A DNA stretch of 16,503 bases from Pseudomonadota bacterium (GCA_023422695.1 JAFAGN010000118.1:1-16503); one strand, 5' to 3'. Counted from the first letter of the stretch, positions 6,755 to 13,912 are shown. The notes: generated by a model from the letters alone, not told the origin. Numbers and translations: made by a program.

Positions 6755-8455
6755 ATGAGAGGATTTTTTCCGGCGATGCCTAGCGAATATTCCTGGTCGA
6801 CCGATTATCAGCACCCGGCCGCCTGGGACCAGATTTTCGCGCCGCTGTCGCTGCCCGACATGCTTGCCGCCAGCGTCGCGCGGCGCGGTGACGCGGCGAT
6901 GCTCGATTTCATGGGCCGCCATTTCAGCTATGCCAAGGTCGCCCGCGGCGCGGCGCAGGTGGCGAAAGGGCTCCAACAGCTGGGGCTGGGCAAGGGCAGC
7001 CGCGTCGGATTGTTCCTGCCCAACGTCCCGCATTATGTCGCCGCTTATTATGGCGCGCTGGCGATCGGCGCGACGGTGGTCAATTTCTCGCCGCTCTACA
7101 CCGCGCGCGAACTGGAGGAGCAGGTCGAGGATTCGGGGACCGACACATTGTTCACGGTCAGCGCCGCAGCGCTGCTGCCCACCGCGCTCAAAGTGCTCGA
7201 CGGATCGAGCCTCCGGCGGCTCGTCGTCGGCTCGGTCGCCGGGGGGCTGTCGGCGCCCAAATCGATCCTCTACCGATTGTTCAAGCGCGCCGAGATCGCA
7301 CCATTGCCGACCGACCCGCGCATCATCCGTTTCTCGGCGCTGATCGCCAATGATGCACGCCCCGAACCCGCGGCGATCGATCCCGAAACCGACATCGCGC
7401 TGATCCAATATACCGGCGGCACCACCGGCACGCCCAAAGGCGCCAAGCTCAGCCACCAGAATCTCACCGCCAACGCGCGGCAGGTGAATGCGATCGATCC
7501 CGACCATGCCGCCGAAGACCGCATCCTCGGCGTCCTTCCCTTCTTCCACGTCTTTGCCAACACCTGCGTCCTCAATCGCACCGTGCTCAACGGCGGGACC
7601 ATCACGATGCTGCCGCGTTTCGACGCAGGGCAGGCGCTCGCCGCGATCACCCGCACCAAGACCACCGCGCTGCCCGGGGTACCGACGATGTATCAGGCGC
7701 TGCTCGATCATCCCGATCTCGCCAAGACCGACTTCTCTTCGTTGCGCATCTGCATTTCGGGCGGCGCGCCGATGCCCGCCGAGCTGCGCGAGAAATTCAC
7801 CGCCGCGACCGGCGCCTCGCTGGTCGAGGGTTATGGCCTGACCGAAAGTTCGGGGGTCGTCGCGACCAATCCCTATGACGGCCCGGTCCGCCCCGGAACG
7901 ATCGGCCAGCCGCTGCCCGCCACGCACATCCGCCTGCTCGACAAGGAAGACCCCACGAAAGCCGCGCCCGATGGCGAGCCCGGCGAGCTGGCGGTCAAGG
8001 GGCCGCAGATCATGCAGGGCTATTGGAACCGCCCCGATGCCGATCTCGACAGCTTTACCGCGGACGGCTGGCTGCGCACCGGCGACGTCGCGGTGGTCGA
8101 GGAGGGCGGCTATATCCGCATCGTCGACCGGCTGAAGGACATGATCGCGGTCGGCGGCTTCAAAGTTTATCCCAGCGTGATCGAGGCGCATCTCTACGAG
8201 CACCCGGCGGTCAAGGAAGCGATCGTGCTGGGCGTCCCCGACGCCTATCGCGGCGAGGCACCCAAGGCGTTCGTCACGCTGGAGGAAGGCTTCGAGGTTT
8301 CGGGCGAGGCGCTCGCCGCGTGGCTCAATCCCCAGCTCGGCAAGCACGAGCGGGTGAAAGCAGTCGAAGTGCGGCTGAACCTGCCCAAGACGATGATCGG
8401 CAAGCTGGACCGCAAGGCGCTGCGGGCGGAGGAAGGGGCCGCGGCTAAGGCGTAG
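6755..8455 (+). CDS. fadD: long-chain fatty acid-CoA ligase
   Basis: An AMP-forming acyl-CoA synthetase (566 residues from this start) that activates fatty acids to acyl-CoA for beta-oxidation or lipid synthesis. The ANL-family motifs are in order: the P-loop-like YTGGTTGTPKG (about 219-229), EGYGLTES (about 358-365), GWLRTGD (about 438-444), RLKDMIAVGGFKVYP in the hinge and C-terminal domain, and KTMIGKLDRKAL with the catalytic Lys549. Long-chain preference is inferred from overall similarity to FadD. The start is uncertain: ATG 6755 has GGAAAG eight bases upstream, and ATG 6776 (MPSEYSW) has GAGAGGA about 12 bases upstream. An earlier in-frame ATG at 6626 would overlap the divergent gene and is unlikely. 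The 3' end overlaps the convergent DUF1971 gene by 11 bases. Confidence 0.9.
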   Translation: MRGFFPAMPSEYSWSTDYQHPAAWDQIFAPLSLPDMLAASVARRGDAAMLDFMGRHFSYAKVARGAAQVAKGLQQLGLGKGSRVGLFLPNVPHYVAAYYGALAIGATVVNFSPLYTARELEEQVEDSGTDTLFTVSAAALLPTALKVLDGSSLRRLVVGSVAGGLSAPKSILYRLFKRAEIAPLPTDPRIIRFSALIANDARPEPAAIDPETDIALIQYTGGTTGTPKGAKLSHQNLTANARQVNAIDPDHAAEDRILGVLPFFHVFANTCVLNRTVLNGGTITMLPRFDAGQALAAITRTKTTALPGVPTMYQALLDHPDLAKTDFSSLRICISGGAPMPAELREKFTAATGASLVEGYGLTESSGVVATNPYDGPVRPGTIGQPLPATHIRLLDKEDPTKAAPDGEPGELAVKGPQIMQGYWNRPDADLDSFTADGWLRTGDVAVVEEGGYIRIVDRLKDMIAVGGFKVYPSVIEAHLYEHPAVKEAIVLGVPDAYRGEAPKAFVTLEEGFEVSGEALAAWLNPQLGKHERVKAVEVRLNLPKTMIGKLDRKALRAEEGAAAKA

Positions 8456-8768
8456 CCGGGGAGCCCGGCGCCGCGAACAACGCGGGCGTGCGGTAAAGGC
8501 AGATTGCCAGGCTGAATTCGCCGGTGACGTCCAGATGATGGCGCCGTTCGGGCGGAATCATGATGCTGCCGCCCGCGTTCAGTTGAACCGGCTCGTCGAG
8601 CGTATCCTCCCAGACAAAATCGATCCGCCCTGCAGCAACCGTCAACACCCCCCAACACCCCGGCTTCAGCGCATGGGCGCGAAGTAGGCCGGCGGGCAGC
8701 GTCGCCGCGGTAAAGGGGCCAAGGTGACGATAGGCTTCGCAATCGCCGGGCAGACGCTGGTGGGTCAT
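8445..8768 (-). CDS. DUF1971 family cupin-like protein
   Basis: A 107-residue small protein of the DUF1971 type, related to YeaR and the N-terminal part of some TehB proteins: a beta-sandwich with a PPERRHHLDV segment (about 72-81) and FSLAICLYR near the end. Members are often controlled by nitrate, nitrite or NO and sometimes fused to tellurite-resistance methyltransferases, but the biochemical role is unknown. Here it is the last gene of a three-gene unit with a truncated haemoglobin. Its ATG overlaps the stop of the membrane-protein gene by four bases (ATGA). Its own 3' end overlaps the convergent acyl-CoA ligase. The family assignment rests on remembered sequence features. Confidence 0.8.
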   Translation of the reverse strand: MTHQRLPGDCEAYRHLGPFTAATLPAGLLRAHALKPGCWGVLTVAAGRIDFVWEDTLDEPVQLNAGGSIMIPPERRHHLDVTGEFSLAICLYRTPALFAAPGSPATP

Positions 8769-9208
8769 CCCACCGTGGCCCGGATCACCGCGATCACGAC
8801 CCCGAAAATGGCCAGGCAGATCGGAATGGTCAGGATTTGCCCGGCCACCGCGCCGGGCGACATCGGTCCGGTCCAGGTATCGAGATCGCCGCCCGGGGCA
8901 ATCCGGCCGTCGCGCGCGCCATGCCCGTCAAGGCCGATCAGCACCCCGCTCAAGCCGAAATACATGATGGTGTAGCCCGCGCTGATCGCGATCATGAACA
9001 ATGCCTCGCCATCGCGGCCGGTGGCATAGAGCAGCCCGCCCAGGAAAATGCCGTAACAGCCGAACATCGCCCGCCAGATCGCAGCGGGAACCTGCAACGC
9101 ATTATGCGCGGGATGCACCGGCACGGCTGGCGACGGGCGCGTATCGAGTTCATGCACGCTGCGCTCCGGCGCCTCGATCGCGGCATAGACGTTCATTTCA
9201 TCCAGCAT
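8765..9208 (-). CDS. three-helix membrane protein of unknown function in the NO-type operon
   Basis: A 147-residue integral membrane protein. A polar N-terminal tail of about 40 residues precedes hydrophobic segments at about 44-62, 70-92 and 119-143. Between helices 2 and 3 lies a Gly/Asp-rich loop (LDGHGARDGRIAPGGDLDTW). The second helix contains Y-T-I-M-Y-F. No Cys or His cluster suggests a metal site. The ATG at 9208 has AAGGA seven bases upstream and overlaps the truncated haemoglobin gene by 11 bases; a second Met at residue 5 is possible. The downstream DUF1971 gene overlaps its stop. Tight packing on both sides implies a shared role with the haemoglobin, perhaps electron delivery, NO handling or sensing at the membrane, which is inference only. 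I do not recognise the family. Confidence 0.82.
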   Translation of the reverse strand: MLDEMNVYAAIEAPERSVHELDTRPSPAVPVHPAHNALQVPAAIWRAMFGCYGIFLGGLLYATGRDGEALFMIAISAGYTIMYFGLSGVLIGLDGHGARDGRIAPGGDLDTWTGPMSPGAVAGQILTIPICLAIFGVVIAVIRATVG

Positions 9209-9665
9209 CGTTCAATCCTTTCATGGCGCCAAGGTCGGTGCGTCCGTCGCGATGGATGCGAATGCCGGTCAACAGGCTGTCGGCGATCATCCGCGCGCGG
9301 TCGATAATCAGCCCAGTCGCCGCGGGGTCGCGTTCGATGCGATCGAGCGTCGCGCCGAACAGTGCGAGCCAGTGCAGGAAGTCGTCGTGCTCGATGCCCG
9401 GGATCGCGATATGCTTGACCATCGGATTGCCGCGAAACCCGCCGCTTTCGTGCAGCACCGACGACCAAAAGGCGGTCATGCGATCCAGATGTTCGTCCCA
9501 ATCGGCGATCCGGGCGACAAAAATCGGGCCAAGCCGGTCGTCGGCGCGAATCGCCGCGTAAAAATCATCGACCATGTGCCGGATAAAAGCCGGGTCGATT
9601 TTCAACGCCTCGGCCGCTTCGCGCTTCGATTGGCGCGCCAGGGCGGCGTGGGGGCTGGCAGTCAT
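9198..9665 (-). CDS. group III truncated haemoglobin
   Basis: A 155-residue globin of the truncated type, group III (the class of Campylobacter Ctb). Visible family features are FYAAIR with B10 Tyr36, LGPIF (45-49), an FW pair at 66-67, the proximal His85 in NPMVKHIAIP, and Trp99 in LHWLALF at the G8 position. The protein should bind haem in the cytosol; characterised relatives handle O2 and NO and are tied to nitrosative stress. It is the first gene of the minus-strand unit with a membrane protein and a DUF1971 protein. It diverges from an NsrR-type regulator across a spacer with an NsrR-like palindrome, which fits control by NO. Confidence 0.9.
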   Translation of the reverse strand: MTASPHAALARQSKREAAEALKIDPAFIRHMVDDFYAAIRADDRLGPIFVARIADWDEHLDRMTAFWSSVLHESGGFRGNPMVKHIAIPGIEHDDFLHWLALFGATLDRIERDPAATGLIIDRARMIADSLLTGIRIHRDGRTDLGAMKGLNDAG

Positions 9666-9682
9666 CGCGCTTCGCTCCGTTT

Positions 9683-9705
9683 AAGTGGTATTTGAAATAC
9701 TCTTT
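9683..9705. promoter_or_regulatory. NsrR-like operator between the globin unit and its regulator
   Basis: An 11-1-11 palindrome: AAGTGGTATTT, a central G (9694), then AAATACTCTTT. It has the layout of the known NsrR site (AAGATGYATTT, one base, then its reverse complement). The inner ATTT and AAAT match exactly; mismatches are mainly at positions 4-5 of the left arm and 7-9 of the right. It sits 18 bases upstream of the globin ATG, inside the shared promoter region, so bound repressor could shut both directions. Confidence 0.6.
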
Positions 9706-9735
9706 AAAGCACTTTGCGTTCCAAAGCAATATCCC

Positions 9736-9746
9736 ATATGCAACTT
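9736..9746 (-). promoter_or_regulatory. possible second NsrR half-site at the regulator start
   Basis: Read on the minus strand this is AAGTTGCATAT, close to the NsrR half-site AAGATGCATTT. It ends two bases before the regulator ATG. A weak partner (AAAGCAATAT) lies to its left at about 9724-9733. It could give autoregulation. A plus-strand promoter TTGCGT (9714-9719), 17 bases, TATGCA (9737-9742) would overlap it. Confidence 0.3.
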
Positions 9747-9748
9747 TA

Positions 9749-10186
9749 ATGCGGCTCAACCTCCAGACCGATTATGCGCTCCGGACCTTGATGATGCTGG
9801 CCACGCGCGGCGGCCAGCTATCGGTCGACGAGATCGCCGATGCCTATGGGATTTCGCGGCATCATCTGATGAAGGTCGCCGCCAAACTCGCTGACCTTGG
9901 CTATGTCGTGGCGCGGCGTGGGCGCGGCGGCGGACTGGCGCTCGCCCGCGCCGCCGATCAGATCAACGTCGGATCGGTCGTCCGTTCGATCGAGGCCTTT
10001 GACGGGTTTGTCGAATGTTTCGACCCCAAGACCAACGGCTGCCCGGTGGCCGGGGCTTGTGGCTTGCAAGGCGCGCTATCGCTGGCGGTCGGCGACTTCC
10101 TGACCCGCCTCGACGGCTATTCGCTCGCCGACCTGATCCCCGATCGCAGACTTTTCGCTGCGCGGCTTGAGCCGACCGCGCTTTAA
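9749..10186 (+). CDS. nsrR: Rrf2-family transcriptional regulator, NsrR type
   Basis: A 145-residue Rrf2-family regulator. The N-terminal winged helix-turn-helix runs from MRLNLQTDYALRTLM to about residue 65, with LSVDEIADAYGISRHHLMKV as the helix-turn-helix and the RRGRGGGLAL wing. Three cysteines, Cys90, Cys98 and Cys104 (C-x7-C-x5-C in ECFDPKTNGCPV and GACGLQ), match the iron-sulfur ligands of NsrR-like proteins and suggest a cluster that senses NO. The ATG at 9749 was chosen because Rrf2 proteins start with this M-(R/K)-L-(N/T) pattern; an earlier ATG at 9692 adds 19 unrelated residues and lies inside the operator. No Shine-Dalgarno precedes it, and the mRNA may be nearly leaderless. It diverges from the truncated haemoglobin unit and probably controls it. 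Confidence 0.85.
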   Translation: MRLNLQTDYALRTLMMLATRGGQLSVDEIADAYGISRHHLMKVAAKLADLGYVVARRGRGGGLALARAADQINVGSVVRSIEAFDGFVECFDPKTNGCPVAGACGLQGALSLAVGDFLTRLDGYSLADLIPDRRLFAARLEPTAL

Positions 10187-10204
10187 ACGGCGACCGGCGC
10201 GCAA

Positions 10205-10220
10205 TGTAATGTTGTAACCT
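10205..10220. promoter_or_regulatory. possible Zur box upstream of the MerC-domain gene
   Basis: TGTAATGTTGTAACCT holds a GTT-GT-AAC core, and its left part resembles Zur sites (ATGTTATAACAT type), although the right arm is degenerate. A further ATGTTATG at 10226-10233 may be part of a second site. TTGTAA (10212-10217), followed 17 bases later by CATATC, could be the promoter, so binding would block the -35. The Zur gene lies downstream. Confidence 0.35.
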
Positions 10221-10271
10221 CTGTCATGTTATGCCATATCCGGCATCGCAATTGCCCCAACGGAGAATCGG

Positions 10272-10706
10272 GTGACCCAAGTCGCCAGCCCTGCCCCTGT
10301 ATCGACGCGCCTGGGCGCGATGATCCGGGCTGCGCGCGAGTCCGGGCCGCTGACCTCGCTGTCGGGCGACCAGTTGGCGATGGGGCTGTCGGGGCTGTGC
10401 CTCGTCCACTGCCTGGCGACGACGATCTTTTTCGCGTCGGTCGCGTCGGTCGGCGGGGTGTTTCTCGACAATCACCTGTTCCACGAAATCGGGCTGATCA
10501 TCGCGATCGGCTTTGCCCTCATCACCCTCGTCTCGGGGGTGCTCAGCCACGGCTATATGATGCCGTTCGCGGTCGGCAGCTTCGGGCTGGGCATGATGGC
10601 GGGCGCCCTAGCGCGGCCGCATGACGGCAGCGAAGTGCTCGCAACCATGATCGGCGTCGCCGTCGTCGCCTTGGGCCACGACCTCAACCGCCGCGCGCGG
10701 CACTGA
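10272..10706 (+). CDS. MerC-domain membrane protein
   Basis: A 144-residue inner-membrane protein of the MerC type, with about four hydrophobic segments (about 35-62, 70-90, 95-113, 122-137). The Cys/His group S-G-L-C-L-V-H-C (Cys43, His46, Cys47) lies in the first helix, as the metal-binding Cys pair does in MerC. The start is GTG at 10272, with GGAG six to seven bases upstream; an in-frame ATG at residue 17 is the alternative. No other mer genes are present, and the next gene is Zur, so zinc or another divalent metal is more likely than mercury. That is inference from context. Confidence 0.8.
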   Translation: MTQVASPAPVSTRLGAMIRAARESGPLTSLSGDQLAMGLSGLCLVHCLATTIFFASVASVGGVFLDNHLFHEIGLIIAIGFALITLVSGVLSHGYMMPFAVGSFGLGMMAGALARPHDGSEVLATMIGVAVVALGHDLNRRARH

Positions 10707-10822
10707 CGACGCCACCGATCGCGGCGCCGGAACGGACCGGTCCGCCGCTTGCGGACACCCCCTAAACCGCCTACATTGCGATCATAGTTGGCGCGGGCTT
10801 TTCCGCGCGCAAGGAACCGCCA

Positions 10823-11287
10823 ATGGGCAAGCATGATCATCCGCACGTCGAAGCCAGCGGCGCCTCGCTCGCCAAGGCCGCGCAGACCGCGCTCGAAGGC
10901 GCGGGCGAGGCATGGACCGACATGCGCGCGCAGATTTTCGACGCCGTCGCCGCGATCGGCAAACCGGCCAGCGCCTATGAAATCGCCGACATCGTGTCGA
11001 AGAACCGCGGCAAGCGCGTCGCGCCGAACAGCGTCTATCGCATCTTGGACCTCTTCGTCGCCAACAACCTGGTCCGCCGCGTCGAAAGCGCCAACGCCTT
11101 TGTCGCGAACAGCCACCCCGGCTGCCTGCACGATTGCATCTTCCTGATCTGCGACGAATGCGGCAGCGCGGTCCATATCGACAATGACAAATTGTCGAGC
11201 GGCGTCCGCGCCGCGGCCGACGCAACGGGCTTTGCCGCCGAGCGCCCGGTGATCGAAGTGCGCGGCAAATGCGCCGAGTGCCAATAA
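10823..11287 (+). CDS. zur: Fur-family zinc uptake regulator Zur
   Basis: A 154-residue Fur-family repressor. The N-terminal winged helix covers about residues 30-90, including APNSVYRILDLFVANNLV as recognition region. HPGCLHDC (98-105) supplies likely regulatory zinc ligands. Two CxxC pairs, Cys110-Cys113 (CDEC) and Cys150-Cys153 (CAEC), form the structural zinc site expected for Zur. With Zn(II) it should repress zinc uptake genes. AAGGAA precedes the ATG by six bases. It follows the MerC-domain gene by about 115 bases, which may hold its own promoter. It could be a different Fur-family metal sensor, but the cysteine layout favours Zur. Confidence 0.9.
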   Translation: MGKHDHPHVEASGASLAKAAQTALEGAGEAWTDMRAQIFDAVAAIGKPASAYEIADIVSKNRGKRVAPNSVYRILDLFVANNLVRRVESANAFVANSHPGCLHDCIFLICDECGSAVHIDNDKLSSGVRAAADATGFAAERPVIEVRGKCAECQ

Positions 11288-11340
11288 GGTGAGCCGCCGC
11301 GGCGCGCCGGGCATCTCAATTCCTGAGCAGAGAAAGGCCG

Positions 11341-11421
11341 TTCCCCGGCGAAAGCCGGGGTCCAGGGCGGTAGAAGGCAAGCGTCGCATGATGACGCCCT
11401 GGGCTCCGGCTTTCGCCGGAG
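11341..11421. repeat. composite palindromic intergenic repeat
   Basis: Two small hairpins form the arms of a larger palindrome. CCCCGGC-GAAA-GCCGGGG (11343-11360) and CTCCGGC-TTTC-GCCGGAG (11404-11421) are near reverse complements of each other, and the adjacent TCCAGGGCG (11361-11369) pairs with CGCCCTGGG (11395-11403). It lies between zur and the next gene. This is another dispersed sphingomonad-type repeat and may also end zur transcription. Confidence 0.7.
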
Positions 11422-11456
11422 AGCAGCGGCTGGTGCGACCGGGATAAGCGCCAGTA

Positions 11457-12227
11457 ATGGCCGGGGGGTTTCAGCAATGGATCGAAGCGCAGCGGGAACG
11501 CCCGCTTGCACCGACGCGATGGTGGCTCGTCACCTTGGGCTTCGGGATCGCGACCCTGCTCTTCGGCCTCCATCTCGGTCAGGTCTTGCCGCCGACCGGC
11601 CATGACATCGCGCCAGGCTATGGCCCACCCGTGCTGGCGTTCGAATTCGCCGGCAGTCAGGCCGACCTCGAGGCGATCTTCGGATTCTTCACCGATCCGC
11701 AGCAAGTGACGCGGCTTGCCGCGATGCGCGCCGGGAACGAGCAGGATTATGTCTATATGCTGCTCTACGCGGGCTTCCTCGCCAGCGGCTGTCTGGCGCT
11801 GTGGCGCGAACTGCGCCTGCGCCCGCTGCTCGCCGCGGCGGCGCTGCCGATCGCCGCGGCGCTGTGCGACGCGTATGAAAACTGGCTGCTGTTCGATATC
11901 CAGGCCGCCTTTACCGCAGGCGATTATTCGCCCGCGATGGCCAGCCTGCCCTATCCGGTGGCCGCAAAGTTCCTCCTCCTCGCCGCGACCAACGTCGTCA
12001 TCGGCGCCGCGGCGACCCAGCTCGGTCGCTGGTGGGCCTTGTTCGGCACCGTCGCGATCCTCGCCGCGATCCCGACCGTGATGGCGATCATCACTCCCGC
12101 CGCCTTCGCCTGGGCGCTGATCCCCTCGGCGGCGGGCGGCTGGCTGTTGCTGCTCGCGCTCGCCGCGGTCGGAAGCTGGCGGGCGCTGGTCCAGAAACGG
12201 CCGCTCGTCGATTTGGGCCACGCCTGA
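11457..12227 (+). CDS. multi-pass membrane protein of unknown function
   Basis: A 256-residue integral membrane protein. The first hydrophobic segment is at about 22-44. A periplasm-sized loop of about 55 residues follows, including DIAPGYGPPVLAFEFAGSQADLEAIFGFF. Four or five further hydrophobic segments then run to a short basic cytoplasmic tail (WRALVQKRP). A conserved-looking DAYENWLLFDIQ lies between helices at about 138-149 and holds acidic residues near the membrane. I do not recognise the family. No strong Shine-Dalgarno is visible upstream of ATG 11457. It starts 35 bases after a palindromic repeat and ends about 70 bases before fumarase, so it may be transcribed with fumarase. Confidence 0.75.
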   Translation: MAGGFQQWIEAQRERPLAPTRWWLVTLGFGIATLLFGLHLGQVLPPTGHDIAPGYGPPVLAFEFAGSQADLEAIFGFFTDPQQVTRLAAMRAGNEQDYVYMLLYAGFLASGCLALWRELRLRPLLAAAALPIAAALCDAYENWLLFDIQAAFTAGDYSPAMASLPYPVAAKFLLLAATNVVIGAAATQLGRWWALFGTVAILAAIPTVMAIITPAAFAWALIPSAAGGWLLLLALAAVGSWRALVQKRPLVDLGHA

Positions 12228-12296
12228 CCCCCTTTCCACGCTGCCGATGCGGGTCTAGGGAAACCGCGAATCCCGACAAAGGGCGAAAGGCTGCAC

Positions 12297-13820
12297 ATGA
12301 ACACCGTGATCATCCGCGAAGACGACCTGATCGAAACCATCGCCGACGCGCTCCAGTACATCAGCTATTTTCACCCGATGGATTATATCCGCGCGCTGGG
12401 CGCCGCCTATGAGCGCGAAGTGTCGCCCGCGGCGAAGGACGCAATGGCGCAGATCCTGTCGAACAGCCGCATGTGCGCCGAAGGGCATCGCCCGATCTGC
12501 CAGGACACCGGCATCGTCACCGTCTTCATCAAATGGGGCATGGACTGCCGCCTGGACAGCCCGCGCAGCCTGCAACAGGTCGTCGACGAGGGCGTGCGCA
12601 AGGCGTATCTCCACCCCGAAAACAAGCTCCGCGCCTCGATCCTCGCCGACCCGGCGTTCAGCCGCGTCAACACCAAGGACAACACGCCGTCGGTGCTCAA
12701 CGTCGAGATGGTCCCCGGCAACAAGGTCGTGATCGACGTCGCCGCGAAGGGCGGCGGCAGCGAGAATAAGTCGAAGTTCAAGATGATGAACCCGTCGGAC
12801 TCGATCGTCGACTGGGTGCTCGAAATGGTGCCGCAGATGGGCGCCGGCTGGTGCCCGCCGGGGATGCTCGGCATCGGTATCGGCGGCACCGCCGAAAAGG
12901 CGATGCTGCTGGCGAAACAGTCGCTGATGGACCCGATCGACATGACCGAACTCCTCGCGCGCGGTCCGTCGAACCCGACCGAGGAACTCCGCATCGAGCT
13001 GTATGAAAAGGTCAACGCGCTCGGCATCGGCGCGCAGGGGCTCGGCGGCCTTGCGACCGTGCTCGACGTCAAGATCGCCGACTGGCCCACGCACGCCGCC
13101 TCGAAGCCCGTCGCGATGATCCCGAATTGCGCCGCCACCCGCCACGCCCACGTAACGCTCCACGGCAGCGGCCCCGCCTTCCTCGAGCCGCCGGTCCTCG
13201 CCGACTACCCGCAGATCGACTGGAAGCCCGACCAGGCCGCGATTCGCGTCGATCTCGACAATCTGACCCCCGAAGTGGTCGCAAGCTGGAAACAGGGCGA
13301 CCGCTTGCTGCTCAACGGCAAGATGCTGACCGGACGCGACGCCGCGCACAAGCGCATCGCGGACATGCTGGCCAAGGGCGAACAGCTCCCCGTCGAGTTC
13401 AAGGGCCGCGTCATCTATTATGTCGGCCCGGTCGATCCGGTCGGCGAGGAAATCGTTGGCCCCGCCGGTCCGACGACCGCGACGCGCATGGACAAGTTCA
13501 TGGACATGATGCTGGGGCAAGGCCTGCTCGCCTGCGTCGGCAAAGCCGAACGCGGCCCCGCCGCAACGCAATCGATCGCCAAGCACAAGAGCGCCTATCT
13601 GATGGCGGTCGGCGGCGCAGCGTATTTGGTGGCGCGCGCGATCAAAGGCAGCAAGGTGGTGGGCTTTGCCGACCTCGGCATGGAGGCGATCTATGAGTTC
13701 GAGGTCAGTGACTTCCCGGTGACGGTGGCAGTCGACAGCGAAGGCCAGAACGTCCACGTCAACGCGCCGAAGCTGTGGCAGCAGCGGATCAAGGATGAGG
13801 GGTTGCTGGCGGGGGTTTGA
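12297..13820 (+). CDS. fumA: class I fumarate hydratase (iron-sulfur, FumA type)
   Basis: A 507-residue class I fumarase that hydrates fumarate to malate in the citric acid cycle using a labile 4Fe-4S cluster. Probable cluster ligands are Cys68 (RPICQDTG), Cys186 (GWCPPG) and Cys278 (IPNCAATRH); their spacings (118, 92) match those known for class I enzymes. KGGGSENKS (151-159) and GIGIGGTAEKA (192-202) are N-domain signatures. VGPVDPVGEEIVGPAGPTTATRMD marks the C-terminal domain. Length is normal for the single-chain form. AAAGG lies six bases upstream of the ATG. The cluster is oxygen and superoxide sensitive, and no class II FumC is in view. Tartrate dehydratase-like relatives are less likely at this length. 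Confidence 0.94.
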   Translation: MNTVIIREDDLIETIADALQYISYFHPMDYIRALGAAYEREVSPAAKDAMAQILSNSRMCAEGHRPICQDTGIVTVFIKWGMDCRLDSPRSLQQVVDEGVRKAYLHPENKLRASILADPAFSRVNTKDNTPSVLNVEMVPGNKVVIDVAAKGGGSENKSKFKMMNPSDSIVDWVLEMVPQMGAGWCPPGMLGIGIGGTAEKAMLLAKQSLMDPIDMTELLARGPSNPTEELRIELYEKVNALGIGAQGLGGLATVLDVKIADWPTHAASKPVAMIPNCAATRHAHVTLHGSGPAFLEPPVLADYPQIDWKPDQAAIRVDLDNLTPEVVASWKQGDRLLLNGKMLTGRDAAHKRIADMLAKGEQLPVEFKGRVIYYVGPVDPVGEEIVGPAGPTTATRMDKFMDMMLGQGLLACVGKAERGPAATQSIAKHKSAYLMAVGGAAYLVARAIKGSKVVGFADLGMEAIYEFEVSDFPVTVAVDSEGQNVHVNAPKLWQQRIKDEGLLAGV

Positions 13821-13844
13821 AAGCACCGACCGCGGACGATTGCA

Positions 13845-13857
13845 GAAATTTAATTTC
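13845..13857. promoter_or_regulatory. AT-rich palindrome upstream of hicA
   Basis: GAAATT, T, AATTTC is a perfect 13-base palindrome in otherwise GC-rich DNA, 24 bases after the fumarase stop and about 55 before hicA. It may be an operator or part of the hicAB promoter. No regulator can be named. Confidence 0.3.
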
Positions 13858-13880
13858 GAGCGCCGTAGCCCCGTCATTTA

Positions 13881-13912
13881 CGAGTGATGCTCTTCAAACG
13901 GAGCATCGCTCG
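13881..13912 (+). promoter_or_regulatory. leader hairpin covering the hicA ribosome binding site and start
   Basis: CGAGTGATGCTC (13881-13892) pairs with GAGCATCGCTCG (13901-13912) around the loop TTCAAACG. In RNA this is a 12-bp stem with one U-G wobble. The Shine-Dalgarno GGAG (13900-13903) lies in the right side, and the first base of the GTG start closes the stem, so translation of the toxin would be hidden when it folds. As DNA it is also a plausible operator. Confidence 0.6.

Noticed and set aside
6674..8347. 557-codon minus-strand open frame opposite the acyl-CoA ligase
   Set aside because: No motifs, and it overlaps the divergent promoter region; a GC-driven shadow.
8441..8460. Overlap of the acyl-CoA ligase and DUF1971 gene ends as a possible annotation error
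   Set aside because: Both frames end naturally with good family features; an 11-base convergent overlap is common in compact genomes.
10733..10744. Perfect 12-bp palindrome CGGACCGGTCCG between the MerC gene and zur
   Set aside because: Short and GC-only in a GC-rich spacer; could be a terminator stem or chance, with no supporting context.
10272..11287. Mercury resistance operon
   Set aside because: Only a MerC-type protein is present; no merR, merT, merP or merA, and the partner is a Fur-family zinc sensor.
12255..13877. 540-codon minus-strand open frame opposite fumarase
   Set aside because: Composition of a complementary-strand artefact; fumarase carries all cluster ligands on the other strand.
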